The notes: a model not told the origin generated them from the sequence alone. Positions 10,886-22,368 are shown, numbered from the stretch's first letter. The stretch is DNA of 64,000 nucleotides from Phanerochaete sordida (GCA_019973155.2 BPQB01000005.1:124001-188000); one strand, 5' to 3'. Made by a program: numbers and translations.

Positions 10886-12063
10886 GGCGGGCGGGGGCGA
10901 CGCTTGCGGACCGCGCAGGGAGCACGCACTCGCGGAGGTCGGCGCAAAGCGCAGGCATCGGGCGAGCAGGGCTTTATGGGAGGCTGATGGGCGGCGAGCA
11001 GCAATTGAGCTGCAGCAGGGTCCCCTGCCGAGCGGCACGGCTGCCATGTCTCGCGGCCGGCTGGCCGGATACCCGGAGGCGAGCCTGCCCATTCCCGAGC
11101 CCATCACCGGCGGCTACCCCGGAGCCCTCGGCATCCCCGCGCACGCTGAGCCTGCAGCGTGCGTCCTGTGGCGGAGTGTGGCGGCTGGAGGCGAGGCGTG
11201 GCCAGCGAGAGCGTCGCCGTGTGCCACAAAGCTGCTGGTGGCCTAAAACGGCGTGGCATGCTTGGCACGGCGCGTCGCAGCCCTCTGACACCGCGCCTAT
11301 CCCGATCAATCTCAGATCTTCATCCTCCCCTCAAAGCCCCCAGCCAAACGCGAGACGCGAAGGGTCTTCATCACGTACATTTCCATGCGCGTATACTCGT
11401 GCTGTTCGACTCAACACTTCTGCAACGCACCCCACCCGTCTGACTGCCGCGGCCACGCCTTGCCCCAGAGTCTTACCATCTCTCATTGTCGTGTCTAGAT
11501 TTTGAGCTGGAGCTTAAATTATGGAAGTAAAAGCTTGACCAACACCTTCTCGCGTCGACGCAGTCACTGCTTGCATCTGAGGTGAGGTACGTCAACACCC
11601 CATCGTCGGCGACACGGTGTGTGTCTACAATACTTTTCGTTTGGGGTGGCACGCCCACAGCCCCGCTGACATGTCTGCCCCGTCTAGTTCAGGCCGACGG
11701 TGTTGCTTCCATCATTCCCTTTGTACCCCAGCACAATAGCTGTGCATACAGACATCAGCGGAAATGGCTGTTCTTGTCCCCAGAAGAACTCGCGTACGTA
11801 CATTCTCGCACCAAAAACGTTGAAGGGTGCACTCTGCCTTGGCACTGTGGCACTGGCGTATCGGCTCGCACGCGTACGGCGAAGCAATCGGTCATGCGGC
11901 GACCGCGGAAGTCGATATGACCACAACGGGAGCCAGAACGTACTGGTTAACAACCAATCACGGCGCGGGTAGGCAGAGGTGATCCTGATTTCCCTCAACC
12001 GAATATTTCAGAGATTTTAGCCCTGCTTTTCACAACGCTCACTGCGCCGGCCGACTCGACTTA

Positions 12064-12114
12064 GGCAGTCGCTTTGCTCCTAGACGCATATCGGTAGTGC
12101 GAGTGCTCGCAGCG
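12064..12114 (+). repeat. Dispersed ~52 bp repeat, copy A
   Basis: Begins GGCAGTCGCTTTGCTCCTA and, after about 20 divergent bases, ends with GTGCTCGCAGCG. The same two blocks at nearly the same spacing occur near 39047-39098. Both copies lie in intergenic DNA. It could be part of an old transposable element; no ends or target duplication could be defined. Confidence 0.5.
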
Positions 12115-12193
12115 AATTGCACACAGGGCCTCCCCCGGCGAATCCTCGGACGGCTAGCGGGCCGCGCGAGTCGGCTCGTCCAAGGTCACCCAG

Positions 12194-12201
12194 TATATAT
12201 A
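12194..12201 (+). promoter_or_regulatory. TATA box of the alpha-xylosidase gene
   Basis: TATATATA about 49 bp upstream of the ATG at 12250; typical core promoter spacing for fungal TATA genes, inferred from motif and distance. Confidence 0.5.
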
Positions 12202-12249
12202 CGAGGCAGGCGCGTCCGCACGCCCGCTATCGCCTGGATCTGCCCCGCG

Positions 12250-14983
12250 ATGCGCTTCAACGATGGATTCTGGCTCCTCAAGAGCGGCGTCAAGGCCTAC
12301 TTCGGCCTCCAGGTCGTGCAGGGCAACGAGGACGCCGACGGCTCAGGCTTCAACTTCCAGGTCGCCACGAAGCCCATTAGGCACCGCGGAGACACGCTCG
12401 GTGGTGCGCATGCTCGCGTTCACTGTACGCCCCCATCTGACGCGCGCACAGGCCCGCTCCTCAGCGTCCGCGTCCACTCGCCCACGGAGGGCGTCATCGG
12501 CGTGAAGATCGCACACTTCGCACACGTCCGCCCGACGCCCGACATCGCGCTCTTCCCGGACGCGCCGCCGGTGCCCGCCGCGCAGCTGCACACGCGCGAC
12601 ACCGCGTGGGCCGTCGCGAGCGGCGCGCTCAGCGCCGAGATCGCGCAGAACCCGTACACGATCACGTTCCGCGCGGGCAGCCGCGTGCTCACGGCCGCGG
12701 GCGCGCGGCACCAGGCGCTGTACGACGTGCCGCACGCGTGGACGCTGCGCAGCGCCGCGAACGCGTCGTGCCTCGCGACGGACGCGAGCGCGAACCCGCG
12801 CCCCGCGGCGCCGCCGCCGAGCGTGCGCTACGTGCACTCGGAGCTGAACCTCTCCCCGGGCGAGCTTGTTTACGGCCTCGGCGAGCAGTTCGGTGCTTTT
12901 GTGAAAAATGGCCAGTCGGTCAGCGTGTGGAACCAGGACGGCGGGACGTCGAGCGAGCAGGCGTACAAGTGCGTGCCGTTCTACATCACGAACCGCGGCT
13001 ACGGCGTCTTCGTCAACCACCCCGGCGAGGTCGAGGTCGAGGTCGCCAGCGAGAAGGTCAGCCGCGTCGGCGTCAGCGTCGCGGACGAGTCGCTCGAGTA
13101 CTTTGTCATCTACGGCGAGACGCCTCTGGAGGCGAGTGGCGGCTGCTTGCCCGCGGGACACCGTGCTGACCTGTCCCCAGATCCTCGAGCGCTACACCCG
13201 CATGACCGGCCGCCCCGCGTAGGTGTCCCGAGTCGCTGTATGCGCGTTCGAGCTCACGCCGTGCCTCGCAGCCTCCTGCCCGCGTGGACGTTCGGCCTGT
13301 GGCTCTCGACGTCCTTCCTGACGTCGTACGACGAGACGACGGTGAGCGGCTTCCTGCAGGGCATGCAGGAGCGCGCGTGCCCCGTGCGCGTGTTCCACCT
13401 CGACTGCTTCTGGATGAAGCAGTACGAGTGGTGCTCGTTCACGTTCGACCCCGAGCACTTCCCCGACCCCGGGGCGTACCTCGCCGAGATCAAGCGCAAG
13501 TACGGCGTCAAGATCTGTGTCTGGAGTGCGTGTTTTGCTTGTTGTGGGTGGGCGAAGGCTGATGGGGTGCAGTCAATCCGTATATCTCGCAGCTGTCGCC
13601 GGTCTTCCAGGAGGCGGTCGAGGGCGGATACTTGATTAAGAGAACAGACGGCACGCCGTGGCAGTAAGCACGATACCCTGGATGTCTGATCGGGATTAAC
13701 TCTATCCAGGTGGGATCTCTGGCAGCCCGGCTTGGGCGTCGTCGACGTGACAAACCCCGCCGCGCGAAAATGGTACGCCGACAAGCTCAAGGCGCTCATC
13801 GACCTCGGTGTCGACACTTTCAAGGCGAGCCCATCCCGATCTCATCGCATACCGCCTACTCATGCGTGCACAGACTGATTTCGGCGAACGCATCCCACAT
13901 GCCAACGTCGTGTTCCACGATGGATCGGACCCGATGCGCGTGCACAACACGTACTCGGTGATCTACAACGAGCTCGTCTTCGACCTGCTCAAGCGCCGCT
14001 TCGGGGAGGGTGAAGCGGTCGTATTCGCGCGCTCGAGCACCGTCGGTGGACAGCGCTTCCCAGTGGTACGTGTATCCTCTGCTCACATACCGAACACCAC
14101 TAAGTCGCCTGTGCAGCACTGGGGCGGAGACTGCGAGTCGACGTTCGAAGCGATGGCCGAGGCGCTGCGCGGGGCGCTGAGCCTGACGCTGTCGGGCTTC
14201 GCGTTCGCGTCGCACGACATCGGCGGCTTCGAGGGGCACCCGCCGCCGGAGATCTACCACCGCTGGGTCGCGTACGGGCTCTTCTCGTCGCACTCGCGCC
14301 TGCACGGCTCGGGCTCGTACCGCGTGCCGTGGCAGTACGGCGAGGAGGCCGCCGCGTACATGGCGCGCTTCCTCGACGCGAAGCACCGGCTCATGCCGTA
14401 CCTCTACGCGCTGAACGTCGCCGCGGCGGCGACCGGCGCGCCGCTGCAGCGCGCGATGTTCCTCGAGTTCCCCGGCGACCGCAGCACGCACCCGCTCGAC
14501 GCGCAGTACATGCTCGGCCCGCACCTGCTCGTCGCGCCCGTGTTCGTGCCCGCGGGCACGCCGAGCGAGTACTACCTCCCCGCCGGGCGCTGGACGTCGT
14601 TCTGGGGCGCGCGCACGCTCGACGGGCCGCGCTGGGTCAGCGAGGTCGTCCCGATCGACGAGATCCCCGTGTGGGTGCGCCCCGGCGCGGTGCTCGTGCT
14701 CGGCCCCGAGAAGGTCGGGCGCCCGGACTACAACATGGCGGAGAGCGTCGAGGTCAGGGTGTACGAGCCCGAGGAGGGGCGCGCCGTGGAAGTGAGCGTC
14801 CCGACTGGCATCCAGAAGGAAATCGCGGGCGTGGTGAAGGTGCAGCGGAATGGCGAAAAGGTTTCGATCGAAGTCGCCAGCGGCACTGTCGGGATCTCGT
14901 CCGTCGCCTTGTTCGCAAATGGTAAGGTGACGAGGAAAGACGTGGCGAAGGGCGAAACGGCTTTGACCGTGGACCTCGCGTAA
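12250..14983 (+). CDS. Alpha-xylosidase, glycoside hydrolase family 31 (795 aa, 8 exons)
   Basis: Retaining exo-hydrolase that releases alpha-linked xylose from xyloglucan oligosaccharides such as isoprimeverose. Model: join(12250-12400, 12452-13131, 13181-13218, 13272-13525, 13573-13663, 13710-13824, 13874-14065, 14117-14983). It is collinear with bacterial YicI: VYGLGEQF, then WNQDGGTSSEQAYK, then FGLWLSTSFLTSYDE and VFHLDCFWMK. The nucleophile Asp445 is in KTDFGERIP and the acid/base Asp512 is in HWGGD; SHDIGGFEG follows. No signal peptide is visible, so it is probably intracellular and acts on imported oligosaccharides. Two introns (13132-13180 and 13825-13873) use GC donors, required to keep PLE-ILERY and FK-TDFGE intact. 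General alpha-glucosidase activity cannot be excluded. Confidence 0.93.
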
Positions 14984-15126
14984 AATAATGGTATTCTAGA
15001 AAGGAACGATAGTTGTAAGAACATCTAAGAGTTGCAATGCACGCTTCTGACGGGGCTACAAATTGGCGATGTGAGATGGATCGTAGAATCGTGAAGTCAG
15101 GCTAGGCACGGTCAGCCATAGTAATT

Positions 15127-16700
15127 CTATCTGCCCACGCCCTGCAGACGCGCCTGCTGCCTCTCCTTCATGAAGTTGACTATCTTCTCTTCCATGTTCT
15201 GCCAAACTGCAGAAGCATGCATGTCAGGGATTTGTTGGTAATAGCTGGATGCATAACATACCTCTATCGGTAAGGGGCCTGGGTTGCGCCACAAGTGGAT
15301 GCTTCCTAAGCCAGCATGTGTTCATCTTCTCCAGCTCTTCGCCCCATCCGAGCTCAGTCAACCGCTTCGTGACCCTAGATTCATAGCAGGTGCGCATGAG
15401 CCCGCTGATACGAGAAAACGACAAGGGACGGCCTTACTCATTGTATCGCTGATCGAGAATTTCACTTTTCTCGTTTTTCCGTGCTTCCTGCATGTCCAAG
15501 CGCCAACGGATGAGTGGAACCAGTGCCTAGTTGGAGCAGGGGCAGTTAGCAGGCGTGTCAGGACAATCAGACGAAACGCCAACGCACCTTTCTGGCCATT
15601 TGTAAGTCTTTCGCCCGCTTTTCGACGAAGGCATAGCGTTCGTCGGGCTGCATATCCTTGAGAGCTTCCTTGAACGCATCCAGATCCGCCCGCTCGACGG
15701 AATAATACTCTCCACCGACGGGCGGGACGCCGTCGTGCACATCGTGCAGGTACGCCATCCGTTTCTCGTTGACAACGCGGAGGAGCATGAACGGCTTGAG
15801 GTGTGACATCGGGAACGGAATGTCGATGCGGAGGAAGCCGGCGAGGTGTGGGTCGTATCGCACTATGACTCCGAGGCTGCACATGTCGACAAACGAATAT
15901 ATAAGCATGAGTGGAGACGTGCTTACTTTGCTGTACAATCATTGCAGTACCGCGCCTTCAGGTCCCAATAAATCTTGTCGCATCTGGCTCTGCCACAACC
16001 CTGTAGCGCATTTGGTCGGTAACCGAGCGGCATACAGTCATTAGCCGCCCTGTGAGACACGACCGTCTGCTGAGACACCTGCCTTATGAGGCAGTCAGGC
16101 GCCCCTTCCCGACGCTGGAGCAGCCGTGGCGCCAAGCTCACGATGCAAGCCTGTCGGGAGTGGGCGCCCAATTCCCTCATAAGGTAGGTGTCGCACCGGA
16201 CGGTCGTGTCTCATAAGGCGGCTAATGACTGTATATCATCCATGACAATAACATACGTGGCAGAACGCGCAGAAGAGCAAGTTTGCGAGTGCGGGCTCGG
16301 ACATGTCCTCGGGACAGGGCGGGAAGCCGTCGACGTTCTCGCGCGCCGCGCGCCACATGAACGCGGACCCGCGGCTGAGCATGAACGTACGGTAGTGGCG
16401 CGAGGTGCGCGCGAGGTGGAGGAGGTCGAGTGGCTCGAGGTAGGACATGATCTGTGGGGCGGCCGTGTGGCGTCGGTCAGCTCGTCCTCGGGTGGCGCAG
16501 CGAAGGAGAAGACGCACCTCGGCGACGACGTCCAGGGGCATCTCAGGCAGCCGTGCGAGGCCACCGCGCCTTACGCGTACGCGCCGCACGGGTTTGGGAG
16601 CAGACGCGTAGTCAGCGTCGGGGCCGTCCGAGTCGCTGTGGCCCTCACTCGGGGCCTGCGTCTGTTGGGCACTCCGTGCTCGTTTCGCGGGTGGGGCCAT
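15127..16700 (-). CDS. F-box protein, short family member (340 aa, 7 exons)
   Basis: Putative SCF adaptor. Model: complement(15127-15206, 15262-15374, 15438-15526, 15588-15876, 15927-16000, 16257-16451, 16518-16700). F-box at about residues 52-98: LPEMPLDVVAE joined to IMSYLEPLDLLHLARTSRHY. It is followed by the family Cys cluster (GCGRARC, then YCNDC) and the RWRLDMQEARKNE helix. Exons of 195, 74, 89 and 113 nt are identical in length to those of the long paralogues. Exon 4 (289 nt) fuses two exons, so one intron is missing. The protein stops 25 residues into the region where the long paralogues continue for about 350 more. It could be a distinct short subfamily or a truncated copy. Intron 2 is unusually long (256 nt) because it contains a transposon-like element. 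ATG 16700 is preferred; an in-frame ATG exists at 16760. Confidence 0.82.
16035..16231. mobile_element. MITE-like inverted-repeat element, Tc1/mariner type, in an F-box intron
   Basis: 197 bp element lying wholly inside intron 2 of the short F-box gene. The ends are perfect 15-bp inverted repeats, CAGTCATTAGCCGCC. The inverted homology continues imperfectly for about 79 bp per arm (shared blocks TGAGACACGACCGT, CCTTATGAGG, GGCGCC), leaving a central loop of about 39 bp. It is flanked by TA on both sides (16033-16034 and 16232-16233), the target duplication of Tc1/mariner transposons, whose termini commonly begin CAGT. Removing the element plus one TA leaves a 57-nt intron, the usual size here. 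There is no coding capacity, so it would be non-autonomous. Confidence 0.85.
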
Positions 16701-17100
16701 GCTGACTATTGGTGATGTGGAAGTGGTTGATGATGGATGTATGGGAGACAGTTCTTGCACGGGCGCGAATTAGTTATATGTGGGTGTCTATCCGGCGGCC
16801 GTGCCCTGATCGGCAGATACCCATTCGAGCCAGGGGGTGGCCACGTCGTGGCCTCATGTAATTCGCCGCGCACGTCAATGCAAGCGGTCCCGGATTGTCA
16901 AAGAGGTGTTGCCTAGTGCCCTCTGTCGGCTTTCCAGGCCGCGGCGGCAACTGGTACCTGTACAAGCGGCGCCAAGGATCCCTCGGAGCCCGAGCGCAGT
17001 CTTCATACGCCTACAAACAAGTTCGTAAATTCGGATACAAGATACAAGTTGTCGTTTAAGTCAGGTAGAGTGGCATGTAAGGGGCATACTGGACATAGCA
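16701..17100. other. Intergenic region between two minus-strand F-box genes
   Basis: 400 bp. A TATAAC-like motif (minus strand, about 16771-16776) lies some 70 bp upstream of the short F-box gene's ATG. No other feature is supported. Confidence 0.5.
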
Positions 17101-19718
17101 TCATAGCTCCACGAACGTCGCAGCTGTCCAATCCGACAGCGAGTGGTAGAGGTCGTCAAGCTCTACTCGCATGCTTGCATCGAAGAGATATACAACTTCT
17201 GGGCAGTCGCGAACGCACTTCATGTTTTTGCGCTCGTCGGTCCGTCTATCGGACGGGTGAGTGGACGGGGAAATCAGACTTCTGGCAGGACGTGAAGATT
17301 AGCTCGACGTTGGTGAGAGTCAAGATCGAAAGGCGGCGTACTGGAACAGCATGTGGTGCGTGATTTGCGACAAGGTCATCAGACGACGTGATTTACAGTG
17401 GAGGCACTGCCAGACATTCATATTCGCGAGCTTGTTTTCTGCGCTCGACCACGTAATCCGCTCTAAGCGTCTGTATATCTCGCGGAAACGCTCAGGGACC
17501 ACTTGCAGTTGGCCCAGGTCGGACAAAGTCCGATGATGCAGCCTGTAGTGCTCAACCTGCGTGCACAGTGCACGATCAACGATGCATGTATCAGTAACAA
17601 TGAAGGACATTTGCTCACCATGGCAGACCAGGTCATGACAGAGATGACACCGGTATAATTATGTTGGGGGCAAGTCAGACGCACCGCCGAGGAGTCGAGC
17701 TCATCGGCGGTAGCCGTCTTCGGGTCCTCTCCGCAGAGCGCGATGACATGCTTGCGTATTTCGGCCAGGTCTTTGAAGTCGTCGGACTCGCACTGCTGGT
17801 CCGTGAAAGTCTCTGCTATAAGGGCTGTGCAGTAGTCGAGTTCGGCGGAGGAAGGCCGTAGTGGTACAGTGCAATGGTGCGAGAAAAGCCAGGGAGGTCG
17901 GAAAAGGCCCAAGCAGCGCTTGCACCTGAAACTCACGGCGACGGCCAGAGCGAAGGGATCAGTCGTTTCGGCGATGTCGACATTCGCTCGAACCAGGTTT
18001 GAGAGGCGTGTGCGAACAGTATTCTTCCAGTTGTCGATGAAGGAAGGCAGCTCGGACAGCACCCAGTCGAAGCTCTCCTCGTCAATGACTACATCCTCCG
18101 GTAGTCTTAGGATCTTTGTGATCTCAGGAATACCGGTAGCGATTTGATAGAGAGATGGGCCGTCCTCGTTGTTGTACAAGGTGGAAGCAGTGGCACGTTG
18201 TAGAGCTCGCAACCTCTGTCGGACGAGATCACCACGTTCATCGTAAAGTCTGCCCTGCTGGCACTCGACCATGTAGTCAATCATCTGTGTTTTGATGCCG
18301 TTCCAGACTTTGGCCATGAGCGTTTACACGAGGCCGCAACTGACAGATCACGGAGGACGTACTTCTCTCGGTCAGTGGTTTAGGCTGGGCAACCAAAGGA
18401 TGGAGACGAAATTCTTCTTCGTCCACCATATCCAGCTCTTCACCCCAGCCCAAGTCGATGAGCTTCTGCTTAATGCTATTCGGGCAACCTCAATGATGTA
18501 CCTGATGGGAAACCATTGATTCACTTACGCCTGGTGCCTTTGGGCTTGGGCATACTGCCGTTCTCCAGCCCGAATTGCCTTTTCTTCTTTCTTCCACCGA
18601 ACGAGTAGCGGTGTTTGCTTACCATCGCATGAATGAGCTGCGTGCCTTACAGAGCAGAAGATATGTACTGACCTCTCGTCTAGTGCGTAGCGCTTTCGCT
18701 TTGGCTTCGATGAAGCTGCATACCTGCTCGGGCGGCAGCTTTGCCATAGCATCTTGCAGCCGGTCTAGCTGAACTTTGGAATAATTCCAGCCTTCGTGAG
18801 ATTTGAAGCGGTCCACTAGCAAATATTACGTATGAGCTACTGAACTGTCATGAATCAGCGATTTAACGTACTGATGCCGTTACTACTCGCGAACTTCTTG
18901 TGCTCTGTGTCCATGACCGGAACGAGAAAATGTAGCGGTATCTGATCGAAAGGGAACGGGATGCTCACTCCAGAGAGTGATGTCCCCAATGTGCGTACGG
19001 CATCGTACTTGCGAGTGTGTAACACCGAAAGGCTGGAACGTGTCAGTGCTCCGAACTTTGTCTACGGCAAGATGCTCGAAGCGTACCTCATTTTGCAGTC
19101 GTAGCAATATCGAGCCAAGCAATCCCAAAACATGGCGTCACAGCCGTTTCGTCCGCAGTGCTGTGCACGAGTGTGATAATGAGCATCAACCGCGAACGCT
19201 ATCGGTGAAAGTCGAGCAGACGTACGTGACAGCTTGAGGAAAACATAAATGCAATGTATGCGGGCCAACATGAACCTTCGGGTGGCGGCGGAAGGCCGTC
19301 GATGTTCTTTGACGCAGCCTGCCAAAAGCGCTCCGAGTTTCGACTCATGAAGAATCCGCGCAAGCCATTGCAGGTTCTGGCCATGTGGAGAAGGTCAAGC
19401 GGGTGCAGCTTGCAGACGAGCTGGCCCGCGCGGTGATTAGAGAAAGCATTCCAGTCTTAACTCAGGACATAGGCTCACGAGATAGATAAAATCTAGGGGC
19501 ATGTCGACGAGTTTCTCGAGACCACTGGTAGCTCGAGACTTCCTGCCGCCGCGTCGAGCGCGCTTCGCGGGCCTGGTTCTCGTCTCGTCGAAGTCGCTGG
19601 TGTCATCATCGTCTTCGCTGGACTGTGCGTAGGACACTCGTTTGGAGGCTGCGCGTCGTGGGCGTTGGCAAGGACTCGGAGTGGGGGAGCAGCGCTCCGC
19701 CTCCGTTGACAGTGACAT
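17101..19718 (-). CDS. F-box protein, full-length family member (688 aa, 10 exons)
   Basis: Putative SCF ubiquitin-ligase adaptor, paralogue of the gene at 586-3150. Model: complement(17101-17245, 17342-17556, 17619-18307, 18363-18475, 18529-18617, 18673-18815, 18869-19032, 19087-19160, 19226-19420, 19479-19718). The N-terminus is basic/acidic (SEDDDDTSDFDE). The F-box spans about residues 70-116: LVDMPLDFIYL joined to KLHPLDLLHMARTCNGLRG. The Cys cluster HCGRNGCDAMFWDCLARYC follows, then KQKLIDLGWGEELD, a CKRCLGLF...HHC cluster, and a C-terminus ending DWTAATFVEL. Exon lengths 195, 74, 143, 89 and 113 equal those of the plus-strand paralogue. It is head-to-head with DNA polymerase delta subunit 2, with 148 bp between start codons. 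The substrate is unknown. Confidence 0.88.
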
Positions 19719-19866
19719 CACGCCTCGGCTACGCGGGAGTGACGGTGACAGTCACGACACTGAACGCGACGCGTCGGGCTGGCGTCTAAATTAGTTCGCG
19801 TCTTGTCCTCCACCTCTGCCAGGCCTCCGCCTCTGTCCCGACCACGGCCACATACTGGGCTCACAA
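19719..19866. promoter_or_regulatory. Shared divergent promoter, F-box gene and POLD2
   Basis: Only 148 bp separate the start codons of two oppositely oriented genes, so the core promoters must overlap or be shared. No TATA box is evident on either strand. Confidence 0.5.
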
Positions 19867-21675
19867 ATGATCCTCACTCCAACGTAAGTGCGGCTCGACC
19901 TGCTCGTATTTTCCTACAATTTTTGAGCTTTCGCAGACACGTCCCGGATACTCCCCTCGTCCGTGCGGCGACCTCGGTGCTACCCCCGACAGAGAGCACT
20001 CCCTCCTTCGCGATTTCCTCTGCGAACAAGTCATACAAGCACCAGTATGCAAATATATATTTTGTACGACTAAGACTCCTTCGCTCTTTCGTCGAGGAGA
20101 ACGCACAGCGGTTGTGGAAGGAGGTGGCAGGTGCGTGGCTCGTTCAGGCCTGTCCGCCGCATTTGTTGACTAGAACTCTTGCCAGGTGATCCCGTGTTTG
20201 TACCCAGAGTGCTGGAGGTGCAGAAGGGACAGCTATGCTACATCGTTGGCACGGTGTATATGGACATGCCTATGAAGCCCAATGTGCTCGACGACATCGC
20301 TCGCGACGTACGTCCTTACAATGATCTTTGAATACCGCGCGTCGTATCAACCCAGTCGTTTTAGCATTCGATACCAGCGCCTCCGCCGCAAGAGAAATAC
20401 TGTTCAGAAGATGACAGTGTAATGCTAGAGGACGAATCTGGCCGCATCCGCCTAGTCGGTGACCAGCTGAAGTCCGCACGAGTCGTCACCGGCGTGATTA
20501 TGGGCGCACTTGGTCTAGAGACGGCAAATGGAGACTTCGAGGTCGTGGACTTCTGCTTTGCGGGGATGCCCCCGCAATCAAGCGCCGAGGATCAGGACAT
20601 GGACGACAGCGGTAGGGCCGCCAAAGAATAGTTCTGCGTCCTAATACTCACTCCATCTGGTTGTAAACAGAGGGATCTGACTCAGATGAATGGATCGCGG
20701 TCGTCTCTGGACTCGACGTCGGAGCCCTTGACCCACCAGACGCGCAATTGCAGATGTTGTCAGAATATCTGACGGGTGAAGCATGTGGGTTTGATGAGCA
20801 GTCCGGCGCTGCACGGATATCACGCCTCATCATTGCTGGAAATTCGCTCGCGCCTGCTGTGGCAGAGATACAAGAACCAGAAAAGAAACCAGTCAGTGAC
20901 AACCCTCGTGCTAGCTAGACTTAGCTGATCGCTGTTCATGCAGCGACGCGGGCAAGAGGCACCAACATTCTCGACACATCCATTGCGAGTCTTGTCAACA
21001 CATCTCACTGACATCGCGCACAGCATACCTATACATCTCCTGCCTGGCGCCACAGACCCGTCAGGGACTATCATCCCCCAACAATCTCTTCCCCGCGCGA
21101 TGTTCGGCACGGCAGCGTCCTACGCGTCCTTCTCGTGCGAAACGAACCCCGCCTATATCCGTGTCGGCGCCTTCGAAGACGCGTCCACCTCAAGCAAAGC
21201 CAACGGAAAAGCCTCCTCCTCAAAACCGAAGTCAAGCAGCTCTACGCCGCCGCGCACGCTGCTCGTGCACTCGGGCCAGCCGTTGGACGATATGTTCCGG
21301 TACCTGCCCTCGCCGCCCGCGACGCGGCTCGCGCTCGTAGAGGCGACGCTGCGCTGGCGGCACATCGCGCCGACCGCGCCCGACACGCTCTGGTGCCACC
21401 CGTTCTTCACGACGGACCCGTTCGTGCTCGCGGCCGCGCCGGACGTGTACGTCGTCGGGAACCAGCCCGCGTTCAAGACGCGGCTCGTGCGCGCGGCGCG
21501 CGGCGAGGGCCCCGCGCGCACCCGCATCGTGCTGGTGCCGCCGTTCAAGACCACGGGCACCGTCGTCCTCGTGAACCTGCGCACTCTCGGCGTGCGCACG
21601 GTCAGCTTCGCAGTGCACGGCATGAGCAGCGGCGGAGGGGCGTCTGCGCACGAGACTGGTGCACCGGCAAGCTAG
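19867..21675 (+). CDS. POL31: DNA polymerase delta small subunit (510 aa, 6 exons)
   Basis: Non-catalytic B subunit of replicative DNA polymerase delta (human POLD2, yeast Pol31, fission yeast Cdc1). Model: join(19867-19883, 19937-20130, 20186-20307, 20365-20611, 20671-20891, 20944-21675). Recognised from YKHQYANIYFVRLRLLRSF near the N-terminus and CYIVGTVYMDMPMKPNVLDD. The OB-fold part LEDESGRIRLVGD...TGVIMGALG and the inactive calcineurin-like phosphoesterase core (VVSGLDVG, then RLIIAGNS, then LLPGATDPSG) come next. The C-terminal half has PLDDMFRYLPS and WRHIAPTAPDTLWCHPF. The first exon is 17 nt; its ATG is the weakest part of the model, as no other in-frame ATG precedes the conserved region. 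Nuclear. Confidence 0.92.
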
Positions 21676-21918
21676 GACACCGGCTGGCTGCTGTATTGAG
21701 TACTGCGGCTTCTTCTTACACTGCACTTCATAGCATATTTCGGGGCGCTCCCACACGGTATTAGGCGGGACAGATTATTGGTTTGGATTCAGAAAAGGAT
21801 TACTATAGATACAAGGGGTCCGCAGAGAAACGCTCGACGCAGGCCAGCTGCGGCGCGAACAGGATGTCGCGCATCTGCGTCACGGATGATTCACGACGAC
21901 GCACATCAGCAAAACCGC

Positions 21919-22035
21919 ACCCCTTGTTGGGCAAGGTTGAGGCTGAGGAAGTGAGGTTGAGGCTGGTGAGCCAAGGCTGAGGCTGGCAGCAGACGTTGGA
22001 GGGAGGTTGAGGCTGGGCAGTAATGTTGGACATAA
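21919..22035 (+). repeat. Degenerate GTTGAGGCTG-rich low-complexity repeat
   Basis: Several imperfect copies of (A)GGTTGAGGCTG and GGCTGAGGCTG run through this stretch, followed by GTTGGAGGG and GTTGGACA units. The units are not in exact register, so it is low-complexity rather than a clean tandem array. A related GTTGG-rich stretch lies 1.4 kb downstream. Confidence 0.55.
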
Positions 22036-22368
22036 TCGTTGGACAGAACATAAACGTTATAATTGTGCAGAGTCTACGGGGCGTGAATATCGTTCTGACC
22101 GTGTTGATAATCTTACTTGCTGATATATAGTCCTGTATAACAGCTCCAGAGTGAGCGTAGCGACCACCATGCTGGATCGTTTGACCAGCCTTTCCGCGCA
22201 GCTTTCAGTAGGCGCCTGTCCGGTTGACCGGAGCCGAGTTTAACGCCCGCTATCAGCGAGCGAGAACTTTGCGCTTTTCGTCCATCGCTCTCGCTCTCCT
22301 CTCTCCACCATCTCTTTGAATTGCGCCCACTCTCTTTGCTCCTAGCAGCATTACCTCGACATCCCCGC

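Larger units (their letters stand above)
10886..12249. other. Divergent intergenic region, MFS transporter and alpha-xylosidase
   Basis: 1.36 kb with no supported gene. It holds one copy of a dispersed ~52 bp repeat (12064-12114) and the alpha-xylosidase TATA box (12194-12201). Short open frames near 11.6-12.0 kb have no recognisable product. Confidence 0.55.

Noticed and set aside
11582..11998. Open frames on both strands with a stretch (WLFLSPEELAYVHSR) that faintly recalls the loop of MFS anion transporters
   Set aside because: No membrane helices or continuing exons on either side; the similarity is too short to support even a pseudogene call.
12343..13161. Long minus-strand open frame (272 codons) opposite the alpha-xylosidase
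   Set aside because: It is the complementary shadow of a GC-rich coding exon; composition is Arg/Ala/Val with no motif.
16035..16231. Interpretation of the palindrome as a CRISPR-like or RNA gene feature
   Set aside because: TA flanks, CAGT termini and exact restoration of intron size on removal point to a transposon; eukaryotic context excludes CRISPR.
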